A DNA stretch of 64,000 nucleotides from Pseudomonas syringae pv. cilantro. GTDB taxonomy: Bacteria; Pseudomonadota; Gammaproteobacteria; Pseudomonadales; Pseudomonadaceae. The notes below the pieces were generated by a model. The model did no database searches. It saw only the letters and a program-made list of their open reading frames with translations, and was not told where the DNA came from. The stretch is from positions 424,764-488,763 of the forward strand of contig NZ_LGLN01000013.1 in NCBI RefSeq assembly GCF_001293775.1, read 5' to 3'. This document shows positions 49,320 through 58,420 of the stretch, in pieces. Both the position numbers and the translations under genes were made by a program. Every line of letters starts with the position of its first letter. Position 1 is the stretch's first letter.

Positions 49320-49964
49320 TTACGGCGTCAAAAACTGCTCCGCATAACGGGCCACGACGTGGCCAAAGGCCACCTGCTTGCCGGCATCTCCTGAGCGCAA
49401 ACTCTGCACCAGATGCGTCAACTCCGCCTCACTGGCGCTCAATATGAACTGTTCATCAAAAATGCCTGTGATAGCTTCCTGACGTCTTCTTGTCAGGTAG
49501 GCGATATCGAGTGCGAGTTTCTCGATCATCGTGGCGGCGGGAAGGTCTGCGGATTCAGTGTTTTGAATTTTTCCTGTCAGCAGATAGCGAAATCGCTGTT
49601 CGCAATCGTCTGCCAGTGGAAAGATGTGCAGCGTTTCATCGAACCAGTTGCTCTTGTGATGTCCGCAATGCAGCGGGTTTCCTGGTTTGGTCTCGCGCAG
49701 GCAGGACGCATGGAGATTGCTGTACTCCAGCGCCAGTGGCAGGTAGTGCTCCTGGGGTTTGAAATGTTCGATGTGGCTGCTATCAAGTTCTATTTCCCTG
49801 CCGCAATAGCAGCAAGAAAAATGCTGCTCTTGTAGCAGGCTGTTATGTAATTCGCGTTTTTGTGGGTTCTGCAAGGTTGGGTAAGTGGGCATCCAGTCTT
49901 CATTTGCGCTGGCTTTCCATTCGGTAAATGACGCAGGCTCAGTTCCTTTGATGATGCGTCTCAT
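49320..49964 (-). CDS. HNH endonuclease of a Septu-like pair (PtuB-like)
   Basis: 214 residues. Zinc/HNH elements: CCYC (51-54), SSHIEHFKPQ (62-71), a Cys at 88 and CGHHKSNW (100-107). This is the pattern of the TIGR02646-type HNH proteins found in retron and Septu defence systems. The ATG overlaps the ATPase stop by 4 bp. Family knowledge: PtuB cleaves nucleic acid when released or activated by PtuA during phage infection. Here the role is inferred from the pairing; no reverse transcriptase is nearby. Confidence 0.8.
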   Translation of the reverse strand: MRRIIKGTEPASFTEWKASANEDWMPTYPTLQNPQKRELHNSLLQEQHFSCCYCGREIELDSSHIEHFKPQEHYLPLALEYSNLHASCLRETKPGNPLHCGHHKSNWFDETLHIFPLADDCEQRFRYLLTGKIQNTESADLPAATMIEKLALDIAYLTRRRQEAITGIFDEQFILSASEAELTHLVQSLRSGDAGKQVAFGHVVARYAEQFLTP

Positions 49965-51229
49965 CGTCCAATAAGCTCCTTGCGCTTGAGCAGTGCTTCA
50001 GCACCTGCGAACTCGGGTAAATCGGGGGCTTTTTTCTTTAGCGCATCAAGCTGCAACCTGGCTTTTTCAAGCTCATTGTTTTCCAGTGTGCTGAACAGCT
50101 CATCAAGCAACACTTCAATTTCGGGTTCGCGCTGCGGTACGCCCATGACTTCCTCCAAAATGGTGCTGGAGTCCAGGCCATAGGTTGCTCGCGGGTGAGA
50201 GCTGTCGCCATTCTTCAGCAGGATGACCTCGCCCGGTTGCAGGCTGCCAATAACTTGAGGCGAGTGGCTTGTGGCGATGAATTGCACTTTGGGGAATGCT
50301 TTTTTAAGCGTCGGCGCAATGTTGCGTTGCCAGGCCGGGTGCAGATGAATATCGAGCTCATCAATAATCACGATGCCACCGGTATTCGCCAGAACGTCTT
50401 TTCCTATGTGTGGGTTTAGAACGCACATGCGTCGTGCAATATCTGCAATCAACGCAATCAAACTACGTTGACCATCACTGAGTTCGTGAAACGGAACGGC
50501 GTTGCCTTCCCCCATATCTACGAGCAGGCTTTGTAGCCTCAAGTCATATCGGAGATCATGGGCATCCGGTATGGCAAGTCTGATCGCTCGATTCACCCAT
50601 TCAAGTTCATCTTCACGCTCGACAGTCGGAGTTGAATCAAGACGGTCCTGAAGGCGCTCAAGCGTCCTTGCGATTAACCAGCTTTCAAAATCACGCAGAT
50701 CGGCTACGGCGTCAAACCAGTTTGCATATCCGTCAAAACGGGAAGTCCGCTGCTGTGCTGCGAACTCGGCAGATATGCGCGCACTGCTCCAACGACGATT
50801 GGCGCGATAGAAGGCAAGAACCGGAAAGTCAATCTGCTCACCTGCGTTGTTCCTGGCGAGCACAGCACTCAAGTGAGAGAGTGATGAGGGATCTACTCCT
50901 CCTTCCCAGGGCTCGAGCAGACGGACTGCCCGCCAATTTGGCAGATCAAAAATATCGCCATCCGCTCTTATGAATACGGGAAACTTTCTCTCAAATCGAC
51001 TGCGTCCTTCATGCCTGTCTATAACGAAACGAACGTCTTCCTTGCTCAGAATTTCCTGGCCTTGCCCCATTGCATTGCCATAAGGAATCAGGCATCCCGC
51101 CACCCCCAGCAACAGCGACGTCTTCCCACTCCCATTGACCCCCACCACCAGATTGAAACCCGGCTGGAAGTCAAAATGAGCATCTTCGTAACAACGAAAA
51201 TTCTGCAGGTGGAGGTGGTCGAGGCGCAT
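49961..51229 (-). CDS. AAA/ABC-type ATPase of a Septu-like pair (PtuA-like)
   Basis: 422 residues from the ATG at 51229 (AAGGAAACCGAC upstream); the reading frame is open further upstream, but that part is antisense to the MFS gene. SMC/RecF-like order: Walker A GVNGSGKT (30-37), ABC signature LSDGQ (250-254), Walker B GIVIIDELDIHLHP (285-298) and switch histidine TSHSPQ (320-325), then a charged helical C-terminus (about 365-420). Paired with an HNH nuclease it matches PtuA of Septu. The C-terminal helical region could hold the partner. Confidence 0.8.
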   Translation of the reverse strand: MRLDHLHLQNFRCYEDAHFDFQPGFNLVVGVNGSGKTSLLLGVAGCLIPYGNAMGQGQEILSKEDVRFVIDRHEGRSRFERKFPVFIRADGDIFDLPNWRAVRLLEPWEGGVDPSSLSHLSAVLARNNAGEQIDFPVLAFYRANRRWSSARISAEFAAQQRTSRFDGYANWFDAVADLRDFESWLIARTLERLQDRLDSTPTVEREDELEWVNRAIRLAIPDAHDLRYDLRLQSLLVDMGEGNAVPFHELSDGQRSLIALIADIARRMCVLNPHIGKDVLANTGGIVIIDELDIHLHPAWQRNIAPTLKKAFPKVQFIATSHSPQVIGSLQPGEVILLKNGDSSHPRATYGLDSSTILEEVMGVPQREPEIEVLLDELFSTLENNELEKARLQLDALKKKAPDLPEFAGAEALLKRKELIGR

Positions 51230-51306
51230 GTCGGTTTCCTTTACCAGAACTGGCGGATGCGCCAGTGTACCTTGGCTCACCCCAATCGCCAGTGCTGCAT
51301 ATGTGA

Positions 51307-52524
51307 CTAAACCCTCGCCCCTAAAGGCTGCAACCTCGCCAATCTCAATGCCACGCCCAGTGCCATCAACAGCAACACACCGACAAACAGCCCGATGCCG
51401 TTCCAGCCCGCGTAATGCCAGAACACTCCGCCGCCGGTTCCGGCCACGCTGGAGCCGGCGTAATAGCAGAACAGGTACAGCGACGCGGCCTGGCCTCTGG
51501 CGGTCGTGGCCCGGCGGCCTACCCAACTGCTGGCCACAGAGTGTGCGCCGAAGAAGCCGAAGGTAAAGATCAGCACGCCGAGGATGACCAGCGGCAGCGG
51601 CGTGAACAGCGTCAGGGTCAGCCCCGCCAGCATCATGACGATCACTGACCACAGCATCTTGCGGCGACCGAGACGGTCGGCCAGCGAGCCGATTTTCGCT
51701 GAGCTGTAGATGCCTGACAGATACACCACCGAAAACACGCCGACCACGGCCTGGCTGAGGTTGTAAGGCTCGCTCAACAAGCGGTAGGCGATGTAGTTGA
51801 ACAGCGTGACGAACGCGCCCATCAGCAGAAACCCGACCAGGAACAGCAGCGGCAATCCGGCATCACGAAACTGCACGACAAAGCCATTCAACAAGCTGCG
51901 CGGGTGCAGCGAGCGGGTGCGGAAATTACGCGATTCCGGTAGAATTTTCCAGAACACCACAGCAGCGATCAGCGCCAGCCCGCCGACCACCAGCATCGCC
52001 GCGTGCCAACTGACGTAATCAATCAGCACCCCGACGATCAGTCGACCGCTCATGCCGCCGACCGCACTGCCACCGATATACAACCCCATCGCCAGACCGA
52101 GGTGTGCGGGGTGTATTTCTTCGCTCAGGTAAGTCATCGCCACCGCTGCCAGTCCGCTCAGTGAAAGACCGACCAGTGCCCGGGTGATGAGCACACCTTC
52201 CCAGCTGGGCATCAATGCGCTGGCGATGGTGAACAGCGACGCGCAGAACAGCGCCATGACCATCACCGACTTGCGCCCGAGCCGGTCGGATATCGGCCCG
52301 GTGATCAGCAGGCCGATGGCGAGCATTGCCGTGGCGACCGACAGGATCAGGCTGCTCTGAGCCGCAGAGAGGGAAAACTCGCTGGACAGCGTCGGCATCA
52401 TCGGCTGAACGCAATACAGCAGGGTGAAGGTTGAGAACCCGCCCGCGAACAGCGCCAGCGCGGTGCGTTTGAACAGCGGCGTGTTCTTTTCTATGTAGCG
52501 GTCGCCAGACGGTTCGGTGGACAT
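51307..52524 (-). CDS. MFS transporter (YnfM-like)
   Basis: 405 residues from the ATG at 52524; an ATG at 52605 would add 27 residues that look non-conserved (SPLNPAVAPPVTDLN) and occupy most of the divergent promoter. Twelve membrane helices are visible. GPISDRLGRKSVM is motif A after helix 2, repeated as GSLADRLGRRKML between helices 8 and 9. Probably a drug or metabolite exporter. Divergent from the LysR regulator, which is its likely controller. Confidence 0.85.
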   Translation of the reverse strand: MSTEPSGDRYIEKNTPLFKRTALALFAGGFSTFTLLYCVQPMMPTLSSEFSLSAAQSSLILSVATAMLAIGLLITGPISDRLGRKSVMVMALFCASLFTIASALMPSWEGVLITRALVGLSLSGLAAVAMTYLSEEIHPAHLGLAMGLYIGGSAVGGMSGRLIVGVLIDYVSWHAAMLVVGGLALIAAVVFWKILPESRNFRTRSLHPRSLLNGFVVQFRDAGLPLLFLVGFLLMGAFVTLFNYIAYRLLSEPYNLSQAVVGVFSVVYLSGIYSSAKIGSLADRLGRRKMLWSVIVMMLAGLTLTLFTPLPLVILGVLIFTFGFFGAHSVASSWVGRRATTARGQAASLYLFCYYAGSSVAGTGGGVFWHYAGWNGIGLFVGVLLLMALGVALRLARLQPLGARV

Positions 52525-52678
52525 GTTCAGGTCAGTGACGGGCGGGGCGACGGCAGGATTCAAGGGAGACCTCGGGCACGATGGGGCAAGCAATGAAAAA
52601 ATCATATAGCTCGCTAATCATTCCATCCAATATATTGTTCGACCTGTTTGATAGGTAAAACGTCTTAATGGAGGCCGC

Positions 52679-53572
52679 ATGGAATTGCGCCATCTGCGTT
52701 ACTTCATCGCGGTTGCCGAAGAGCTGCACTTCGGCCGTGCGGCGCTGGCGCTGGGGATATCTCAACCGCCACTCAGCCAGCAGATTCAGGCGCTGGAGCA
52801 GGAGCTGGGTACACGACTGTTCGAGCGCACCAACAGGCGTGTCGAATTGAGTGAGTCCGGGCGGCTGTTTCTGGATGAGGCGCGGTTGGTGCTGGCGCAA
52901 GTCGACAAAGCCACAGATGTCGCACGGCGTGCGCAACTGGGCGAAATCGGTGAGCTGAAAATCGGCTTTACGTCGTCGGCACCGTTCACGTCAAGCATCC
53001 CGCAGGCGATCTTTGCGTTTCGTCAGGCTTACCCCGACGTGCACCTGACCCTGACCGAAATCACCAGCCAGGAAGTAGCCGCAGGGCTTGAGGACAAGAC
53101 CATACAAGTCGGCATCATGCGCCCGCTGGCATTGCCCGATTCACTGGTGGTGTTTGAATTGCTGAACGAGCCGCTGGTGGCGATCATGCGCGCGGACCAT
53201 CCACTGGCGGCCAGCACCGAGGACGGAATCTACATGGCCGCGCTGGCCGCCGAGCCGTTTGTGTTCTTTCCGCGCTCTTATGGCAGCGGTATTTACGCGC
53301 AGGTCCTGAGCCTGGCGCGCGCCGCCGGTTTCAGCCCGTTGATCACTCAGGAAGCGGGGGAAGTCATGACCATCATTGGCCTGGTCGCGGCCGGATTGGG
53401 CGTGACCGTGCTGCCTGCATCCTATCGAAGAATGCGCATCGACAGCGTGGTCTACCGCAACGTCCTTGACCCCGGCGCGACCAGCGCGGTGTGGCTGGTT
53501 CAGCGCAAGGACGAACAGTCACCGATGGCCAAGGCGTTTACCGAACTCTTGACGCGGAGCGTTGCACGGTAG
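52679..53572 (+). CDS. LysR-type transcriptional regulator
   Basis: 297 residues. The winged helix-turn-helix occupies 1-60 (MELRHLRYFIAVAEELHFGR, then ALGISQPPLSQQIQALEQEL), followed by a periplasmic-binding-like effector domain (about 90-290). Divergent from the MFS gene across 154 bp, so it probably autoregulates and controls that transporter. Its last codons (TRSVAR and stop) are supplied by a family B intergenic repeat. Confidence 0.93.
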   Translation: MELRHLRYFIAVAEELHFGRAALALGISQPPLSQQIQALEQELGTRLFERTNRRVELSESGRLFLDEARLVLAQVDKATDVARRAQLGEIGELKIGFTSSAPFTSSIPQAIFAFRQAYPDVHLTLTEITSQEVAAGLEDKTIQVGIMRPLALPDSLVVFELLNEPLVAIMRADHPLAASTEDGIYMAALAAEPFVFFPRSYGSGIYAQVLSLARAAGFSPLITQEAGEVMTIIGLVAAGLGVTVLPASYRRMRIDSVVYRNVLDPGATSAVWLVQRKDEQSPMAKAFTELLTRSVAR

Positions 53573-53599
53573 TTGAGGTTATCGTGCCTCACGCCCCGG
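53551..53599. repeat. Intergenic repeat family B overlapping the lysR stop
   Basis: GACGCGGAGCGTTGCACGGT followed by AGTTGAGGTTATCGTGCCTC and ACGCCCCGG. It aligns almost base for base with 18065-18114. The first 22 bp encode the end of the LysR protein including its TAG stop. Confidence 0.8.
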
Positions 53600-53610
53600 A
53601 GATTGAGGTC

Positions 53611-54837
53611 TCACCCCCAACGCTTGAAGACCAGGGAGGTATTCACCCCGCCAAAGGCGAAGTTATTGTTCATCACGTATTCGTTACTCATATTCCGGGG
53701 TTCGCCGACGATGTAATCAAGTTCGCCGCATTGCGGATCGATGTCGGTCAGGTTCAGGGTATGGATATACCGGTCACTGTTGAGCATTTCGATGCTGAAC
53801 CATGACTCCAAGGCACCGCAGGCGCCCAAGGTGTGACCGAGGAAGCTTTTCTGAGAGCTGAGCGGCATGCATGGGCCGAACAGGCTGCTGGTCGCCAGGG
53901 TTTCGGCGATGTCGCCCTGTTCGGTGGCGGTGCCGTGGCCGTTGACGTAGCCGATGGCTTCGGGCGGCAAGCCGGCATCTTCCAGAGCGAGCTCCATGGC
54001 GCGGCGCATGGTGGCTTGCTCCGGGCGGGTGCTGTGCGCGCCGTCGGCGTTGCTGCCGAAGCCGACGATCTCGGCGTAGATATGAGCGCCACGTGCCTGA
54101 GCGTGTTCAAGCTCTTCAAGCACCAGCATGCCGCCCCCTTCGCCGATCACCAGGCCGTCGCGTCCGCTGTCGTAAGGTCGCGGCGTGGTCTGCGGCGCGT
54201 CGTTTTTCAGACTGGTGGCATACAGCGCGTCAAACACCATCGCTTCGGTCGGGCACAGTTCTTCAGCTCCCCCGGCGAGCATCAGCGGCAGACGCCCGAA
54301 CTTGATCGCCTCGTAGGCATAACCGATGCCCTGACTGCCGCTGGTGCAGGCGCTGGAGGTCGGGATCAGCCGTCCGGTCAGGCCAAAGAAGATGCTGATG
54401 TTGGCCGCCGTGGTGTGCGGCATCATGCGCACGTATGAGTTGGCGTTCAGGTTCAGCGCCACCGAGTTGATCAGCATGTTGCCGAATGCCTTGATCTCGT
54501 CGGTGCTGCCGGTGGACGAGCCGCAGGCGGTGCCCATTCGGCCGTCACGAATGATCGGATCATTCAGCAGCCCGGCGTCGATCAGCGCCTGCTCCGAGGC
54601 GGCCACCGCCAGGCGTGACACGCGGCCCATGCTGCGCAATTGTTTGCGCGTCCAGTGCGCGGGGACAGTGAAATCATCGATAGGGCCGGCCAGCCGGGTG
54701 TTCAGCTCAATGAAACGTTCCCATTCGTCCATGCGTCGGATACCGCTGCGGTTGGCGCTGAAGCTGGCGTTGACAGTGGCCCAGTCGCTGCCCACCGAGG
54801 TAATGCCTGACATGCCGGTGACCACCACGCGCTTCAT
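53611..54837 (-). CDS. apeR: Beta-ketoacyl-ACP synthase of the aryl polyene cluster (ApeR-like)
   Basis: 408 residues. The Cys-His-His triad is intact: C164 in SSACTSGSQG, H301 in VNGHGTATEQGD and H335 in KSFLGHTLGACG, so it should condense acyl and malonyl units. It starts at the ATG overlapping the ketoreductase stop by 1 bp (TGATG). The order KS-DH-KR-KS matches apeO-apeP-apeQ-apeR of described aryl polyene clusters, where ApeR is an additional ketosynthase. Last gene of the unit. Confidence 0.85.
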   Translation of the reverse strand: MKRVVVTGMSGITSVGSDWATVNASFSANRSGIRRMDEWERFIELNTRLAGPIDDFTVPAHWTRKQLRSMGRVSRLAVAASEQALIDAGLLNDPIIRDGRMGTACGSSTGSTDEIKAFGNMLINSVALNLNANSYVRMMPHTTAANISIFFGLTGRLIPTSSACTSGSQGIGYAYEAIKFGRLPLMLAGGAEELCPTEAMVFDALYATSLKNDAPQTTPRPYDSGRDGLVIGEGGGMLVLEELEHAQARGAHIYAEIVGFGSNADGAHSTRPEQATMRRAMELALEDAGLPPEAIGYVNGHGTATEQGDIAETLATSSLFGPCMPLSSQKSFLGHTLGACGALESWFSIEMLNSDRYIHTLNLTDIDPQCGELDYIVGEPRNMSNEYVMNNNFAFGGVNTSLVFKRWG

Positions 54838-55565
54838 CAACAGAGTCCTCCGTTGACGGCCAGCACTTGGCGAGTGATGTAGCTGGCTTCCGCCGACATC
54901 AGAAAATTCACCGCACCGGCCACTTCCTCGGGAGTGCCCATGCGCTGGGCCGGGATCATTTTCATCAGTTCTTCCACGGGAACGTTCTCGTCGAGCATCG
55001 CGGTATCGATCAGCCCTGGCGCAACGCAATTGACGGTGATCTTGCGCTTGCCCAGTTCGATGGCCAGCGCCTTGGCGGCGCCGATCAGGCCCGCTTTGGA
55101 CGCGCTGTAATTGACCTGGCCGCGATTGCCGATCAAGCCCGAAACCGAGGTAATGCAGACGATACGGCCCGCTGCACGACGGCGAATCATCGGCATGGTC
55201 AGCGGGTGCAGGACGTTGTAGAAACCATCCAGGTTGGTGCGCAGCACTTGATCCCAGTCGTCATCGCTGAGCGCCGGAAAGGCGCCGTCGCGGGTCAGAC
55301 CGGCATTGAGCACCACGCCGTAATACGCGCCGTGGGTTTCCACGTCATCTTCCAGAATCGCCTTGCAGGCGGCCCGGTCCGAGACATCGAATTGCAGCAC
55401 CCGCGCCTGGCGGCCCAGCGCCTTGATCTCGGCCTGTACCGCTTCGGCTTCGCTGCGGCCGGTGCGGCAATGCAGGACAAGGTCGTAGCCGGCCTGCGCC
55501 AGACGCAAGGCAATGGCGCGGCCGATGCCACGGCTGGAGCCGGTGACCAGTATCGATTCAGTCAT
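54837..55565 (-). CDS. apeQ: 3-ketoacyl-ACP reductase of the aryl polyene cluster (FabG-like, ApeQ)
   Basis: 242 residues, classical SDR. NADPH motif TGSSRGIGRA (8-17), NAG (87-89), catalytic S140, Y153 and K157 (YSASK). It reduces the beta-keto group after each condensation; without an enoyl reductase the chain stays polyunsaturated. Overlaps the dehydratase gene by 4 bp. Confidence 0.9.
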   Translation of the reverse strand: MTESILVTGSSRGIGRAIALRLAQAGYDLVLHCRTGRSEAEAVQAEIKALGRQARVLQFDVSDRAACKAILEDDVETHGAYYGVVLNAGLTRDGAFPALSDDDWDQVLRTNLDGFYNVLHPLTMPMIRRRAAGRIVCITSVSGLIGNRGQVNYSASKAGLIGAAKALAIELGKRKITVNCVAPGLIDTAMLDENVPVEELMKMIPAQRMGTPEEVAGAVNFLMSAEASYITRQVLAVNGGLC

Positions 55566-56017
55566 GCCGGGGCTCCTTCAGCCAGATAGTCAGCAGTGCT
55601 GGGTGGGCAATATACACTGAGGCGGGCAAATGCCTTGATTTCCGGACCGGTGAGCGTGCATTCGAACACGCCCATGCCGCTGTCGTCCTGCAAGGAACGC
55701 ACGGCGTGAATATGCAGTTCGCTGCCCAGCGGGAAGCGCGCCACGTTGCAGTCGAACTTGCGGCTGCCAAGCAGAAACCCCAGCTTGACCGCTTCGCCCT
55801 TGCTGCGCGCCTGACAACCCGCGTAGGCCGCCACGCTCTGTGCCATCAGTTCTACGCCAAGCCAGGCGGGCAGGCTGCCATCCGCCTGATTGAACAGGCC
55901 ATCGGGGCGTACGGTCAGGCGGGTTTCAATCTGCTCTTCGTCGAAAGCCAGCACCTGATCGATGAGGATCATGTCGCCAGCGTGGGGGATGAGTTCGGCG
56001 AGCGGCCACTCGATCAT
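55562..56017 (-). CDS. apeP: Hotdog-fold 3-hydroxyacyl-ACP dehydratase (ApeP-like)
   Basis: 151 residues from the ATG that overlaps the ketosynthase stop (ATGA). FabZ-like layout: LIPHAGDMILIDQV near the start and WLGVELMAQSVAAYAG on the central helix (GVELMAQ carries the FabZ-type Glu). It should remove water to form the conjugated double bonds. In studied clusters ApeP works with a second subunit (ApeI), not seen here and expected beyond the window. Confidence 0.82.
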   Translation of the reverse strand: MIEWPLAELIPHAGDMILIDQVLAFDEEQIETRLTVRPDGLFNQADGSLPAWLGVELMAQSVAAYAGCQARSKGEAVKLGFLLGSRKFDCNVARFPLGSELHIHAVRSLQDDSGMGVFECTLTGPEIKAFARLSVYCPPSTADYLAEGAPA

Positions 56018-57210
56018 GGGGCATCTCCGATTATCAGGCTGATGTTGTTGCCGCCGAAGGCAAACGAATTGCTCATCATGTAACGAGCGTCGGCAGGTGT
56101 CAGGCGTGCGCCCGGCGTTGTCCAGTGCAACGCGGGCAACAGCGGATCCTCCTCGCCATCCCACACGTGCGGGGGCAGGGCCTGATCGCTGTTGTGCGGT
56201 GCCAGACTCAGCCAGCAGAACGCGATTTCCAGTGCCCCCGCAGCCCCCAGCGTATGACCGCTGAGCGGTTTGGTCGACGAGCACGCCACGCCATCCGGAA
56301 ACACTGCCTGCACCGCGAGGCTTTCCATTGCATCGTTCAGCGGCGTGGCCGTGCCGTGCAGGTTCAGATAACTGATCTGCGCGGCATCCAGACGGGCAGT
56401 GTGCAAGGCTTGCAGCATGGCGTCCCGCGCGCCGCGCCCGCTGGGTTCAGGGGCGGAGATATGGTGAGCGTCGCAGTTGGCACCGGCGCCCAGCAGCGCG
56501 ATCGAGTGCGTGCCACTGGCTTCGCGGGTCATGAGAAACAACGCAGCGGCCTCACCGATATTGATCCCGTCACGGTTTCGCGAAAACGGGCTGCACAGTC
56601 GTGGCGACATGGCCTCAAGCGACAGAAAACCGTTCAGGGTCAGCTTGCACAGGCTGTCGACGCCGCCACACAGCACCGCGTCGCACAAACCGATGTCCAG
56701 CGCCCGACGCGCACTGAGCAGCGCTCGCGCGCTGGAGGTGCAGGCGGTTGAAATCACGTAGGCCGGGCCGCTCAATTGCAGCCAACTGGCGAGAAAATTG
56801 GCCGGTGCGCCCAGCTCCTGCTGGCGATAGTCGTAATGCTCGGGAAACGTCTTGTCACGCAGCCAGACGGCCATGCTGCTGCTCGCTTCGTCGATGCCGG
56901 AGGTGCTGGTGCCGATGATCACGCCGATACGCGCAGCGCCGTAGCGCTCGATGGCCAGCCGGATATCGTCTTCGATCTGCAAAGCGGCAGCCAGCAACAA
57001 CTGGTTATTACGGCTGTGCTGCGCGCTCATGGCCGGTGGCATGGCCGGCAGGGCGGCCTTGACCGCGCCAACCGGCAGTGCACGCTCGGGGACCCAGCCG
57101 CTTTCGACCACCATGCCCGAGCTGTCGCCGGCAAACAGCCTGCGCGACACGTCCTCGCGGCTCGCGCCCAGCGAACAGATCACCCCCAGCGCGTCGAGGT
57201 AGGCGGTCAT
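56014..57210 (-). CDS. apeO: Beta-ketoacyl-ACP synthase of the aryl polyene cluster (ApeO-like)
   Basis: 398 residues with an intact triad: C157 in STACTSS, H285 in LNLHGTATPLND and H319 in KPLSGHTLGAAG. It is therefore a catalytic condensing enzyme rather than a chain-length factor. In characterised systems ApeO pairs with a chain-length-factor partner (ApeC); that gene is not in the window. Overlaps both neighbours by 4 bp. Confidence 0.85.
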   Translation of the reverse strand: MTAYLDALGVICSLGASREDVSRRLFAGDSSGMVVESGWVPERALPVGAVKAALPAMPPAMSAQHSRNNQLLLAAALQIEDDIRLAIERYGAARIGVIIGTSTSGIDEASSSMAVWLRDKTFPEHYDYRQQELGAPANFLASWLQLSGPAYVISTACTSSARALLSARRALDIGLCDAVLCGGVDSLCKLTLNGFLSLEAMSPRLCSPFSRNRDGINIGEAAALFLMTREASGTHSIALLGAGANCDAHHISAPEPSGRGARDAMLQALHTARLDAAQISYLNLHGTATPLNDAMESLAVQAVFPDGVACSSTKPLSGHTLGAAGALEIAFCWLSLAPHNSDQALPPHVWDGEEDPLLPALHWTTPGARLTPADARYMMSNSFAFGGNNISLIIGDAP

Positions 57211-57689
57211 GGCACTGCCTCGTCGTTCAGCGGCGTCACCCGGTAGCTCAGCCCTTGCTTGAGGCGAATGGTGAACGCGTTGGCCGATTGATACTCCACC
57301 AGCCAGCGATCATCCAGGCGGCGCTGCATGCCCTGGCGATAAGCGCTGGGGTAGCGGCCATGCATTTCCATGTCAGGGGTCATGGCAAACATCAGCGCAG
57401 CGAACAGTTCGCGCGCTTCGGGGTTGGGCGGCAGCAGGCCATCGGCTTGCCATTGCCCGTTGATCAATAACTGCCGCGCCTGAGGAATACCCAGCGGGTC
57501 CATCATCGACCAGCGCAGCCCGGCGTTTTCACGCTGGATGATCAGCATCCAGTCCTGACGTTGATCAGCCTGGCGGCGGTCGATGTGCAGTTGCATCGGC
57601 AATTGCAGGGTAGGTGCCGTGGTCGGCAGCGGTGCCTGGGCAGCGCAACCGCCAAGCAAGAGAACGGTCAGCAACATTACGCGAATCAT
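57207..57689 (-). CDS. DUF3261 lipoprotein of the aryl polyene cluster
   Basis: 160 residues with a lipobox near residues 11-15 (LLLGGC). DUF3261 proteins accompany aryl polyene clusters just before the ketosynthase (position of apeN). With the MMPL and LolA-like proteins it probably moves the finished lipid to the outer membrane. Overlaps neighbours by 4 bp on both sides. Confidence 0.8.
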   Translation of the reverse strand: MIRVMLLTVLLLGGCAAQAPLPTTAPTLQLPMQLHIDRRQADQRQDWMLIIQRENAGLRWSMMDPLGIPQARQLLINGQWQADGLLPPNPEARELFAALMFAMTPDMEMHGRYPSAYRQGMQRRLDDRWLVEYQSANAFTIRLKQGLSYRVTPLNDEAVP

Positions 57690-58420
57690 GAAACGTCACC
57701 TTGCAGCGGTTTGCGGGCCACGACATTGACCAGCGTTTCTTCCCGCTGGCCAAATGGCTTGGGTTTTTGCAGTTTGAGGGCTTCGAACAGGCCGAAGTCT
57801 GTGGCGCGGCTCCACCACAGATAAGGGTACGAAACAGAGCGCGCGTCGAATTCGAAACCCTGCTCACGAATCATCTGCAGATACTGCGCAGCGCTTTTCT
57901 GCACGTGCATCGGGTGACGGAACAGCCAGCGGATCACCCAGGTATCGATGTAGGCCTCGGTGGATTCGGCGAACAGCAGATAGCCGCCCGGCTTGAGGAC
58001 CCGGTAAAACTCGGCCAGCGCCTTTTCCTGCTCGACCAGATGATGAAAGGTCTGGTGACAAAACAGCAGATCAACGCTGGCGTCCGGCAATTGCAGGGCG
58101 GCGCAATCGCTGCCGATCAGCTCAACCTCAATACCTCGGGCAGCCGCTTCCTGAAGGCTCATGCTCAGGCTGTGCGGGTCTGCATCGACCCCAAGCAGCT
58201 TCGAGGGCGCAAACACCTTGCTCAGGTGCTGGAACGATTTGCCTTGTCCGCAACCGGCGTCGAGCAACACCGGTGCGGCAGGCGGCGGGCCGCTGAACAG
58301 GCTGCGCAGGTCATCAATGGCGACGCGCAGCACTCGGTGTTGCCAGGTGTGACTGCGCAGAAACCACAAGCCGAAGCGGGTTTCTTCGACATAGCTGTCA
58401 CTCAAAAACGGTCGATTCAT
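57686..58420 (-). CDS. SAM-dependent methyltransferase of the aryl polyene cluster
   Basis: 244 residues, class I. The SAM motif LLDAGCGQGKSFQHL (about 54-68) and the following acidic loop VDADPHSL are clear; LLFCHQTFHHLVEQEKALAE is the usual post-II region. It may O- or C-methylate the aryl head group. Overlaps the flavoenzyme by 4 bp. Confidence 0.85.
   Translation of the reverse strand: MNRPFLSDSYVEETRFGLWFLRSHTWQHRVLRVAIDDLRSLFSGPPPAAPVLLDAGCGQGKSFQHLSKVFAPSKLLGVDADPHSLSMSLQEAAARGIEVELIGSDCAALQLPDASVDLLFCHQTFHHLVEQEKALAEFYRVLKPGGYLLFAESTEAYIDTWVIRWLFRHPMHVQKSAAQYLQMIREQGFEFDARSVSYPYLWWSRATDFGLFEALKLQKPKPFGQREETLVNVVARKPLQGDVS

Noticed and set aside
49320..51229. Retron (reverse transcriptase plus PtuAB effector)
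   Set aside because: The HNH type is shared with retrons, but no reverse transcriptase ORF or msr/msd-like inverted repeats are present within several kb; the two-gene Septu form fits better.
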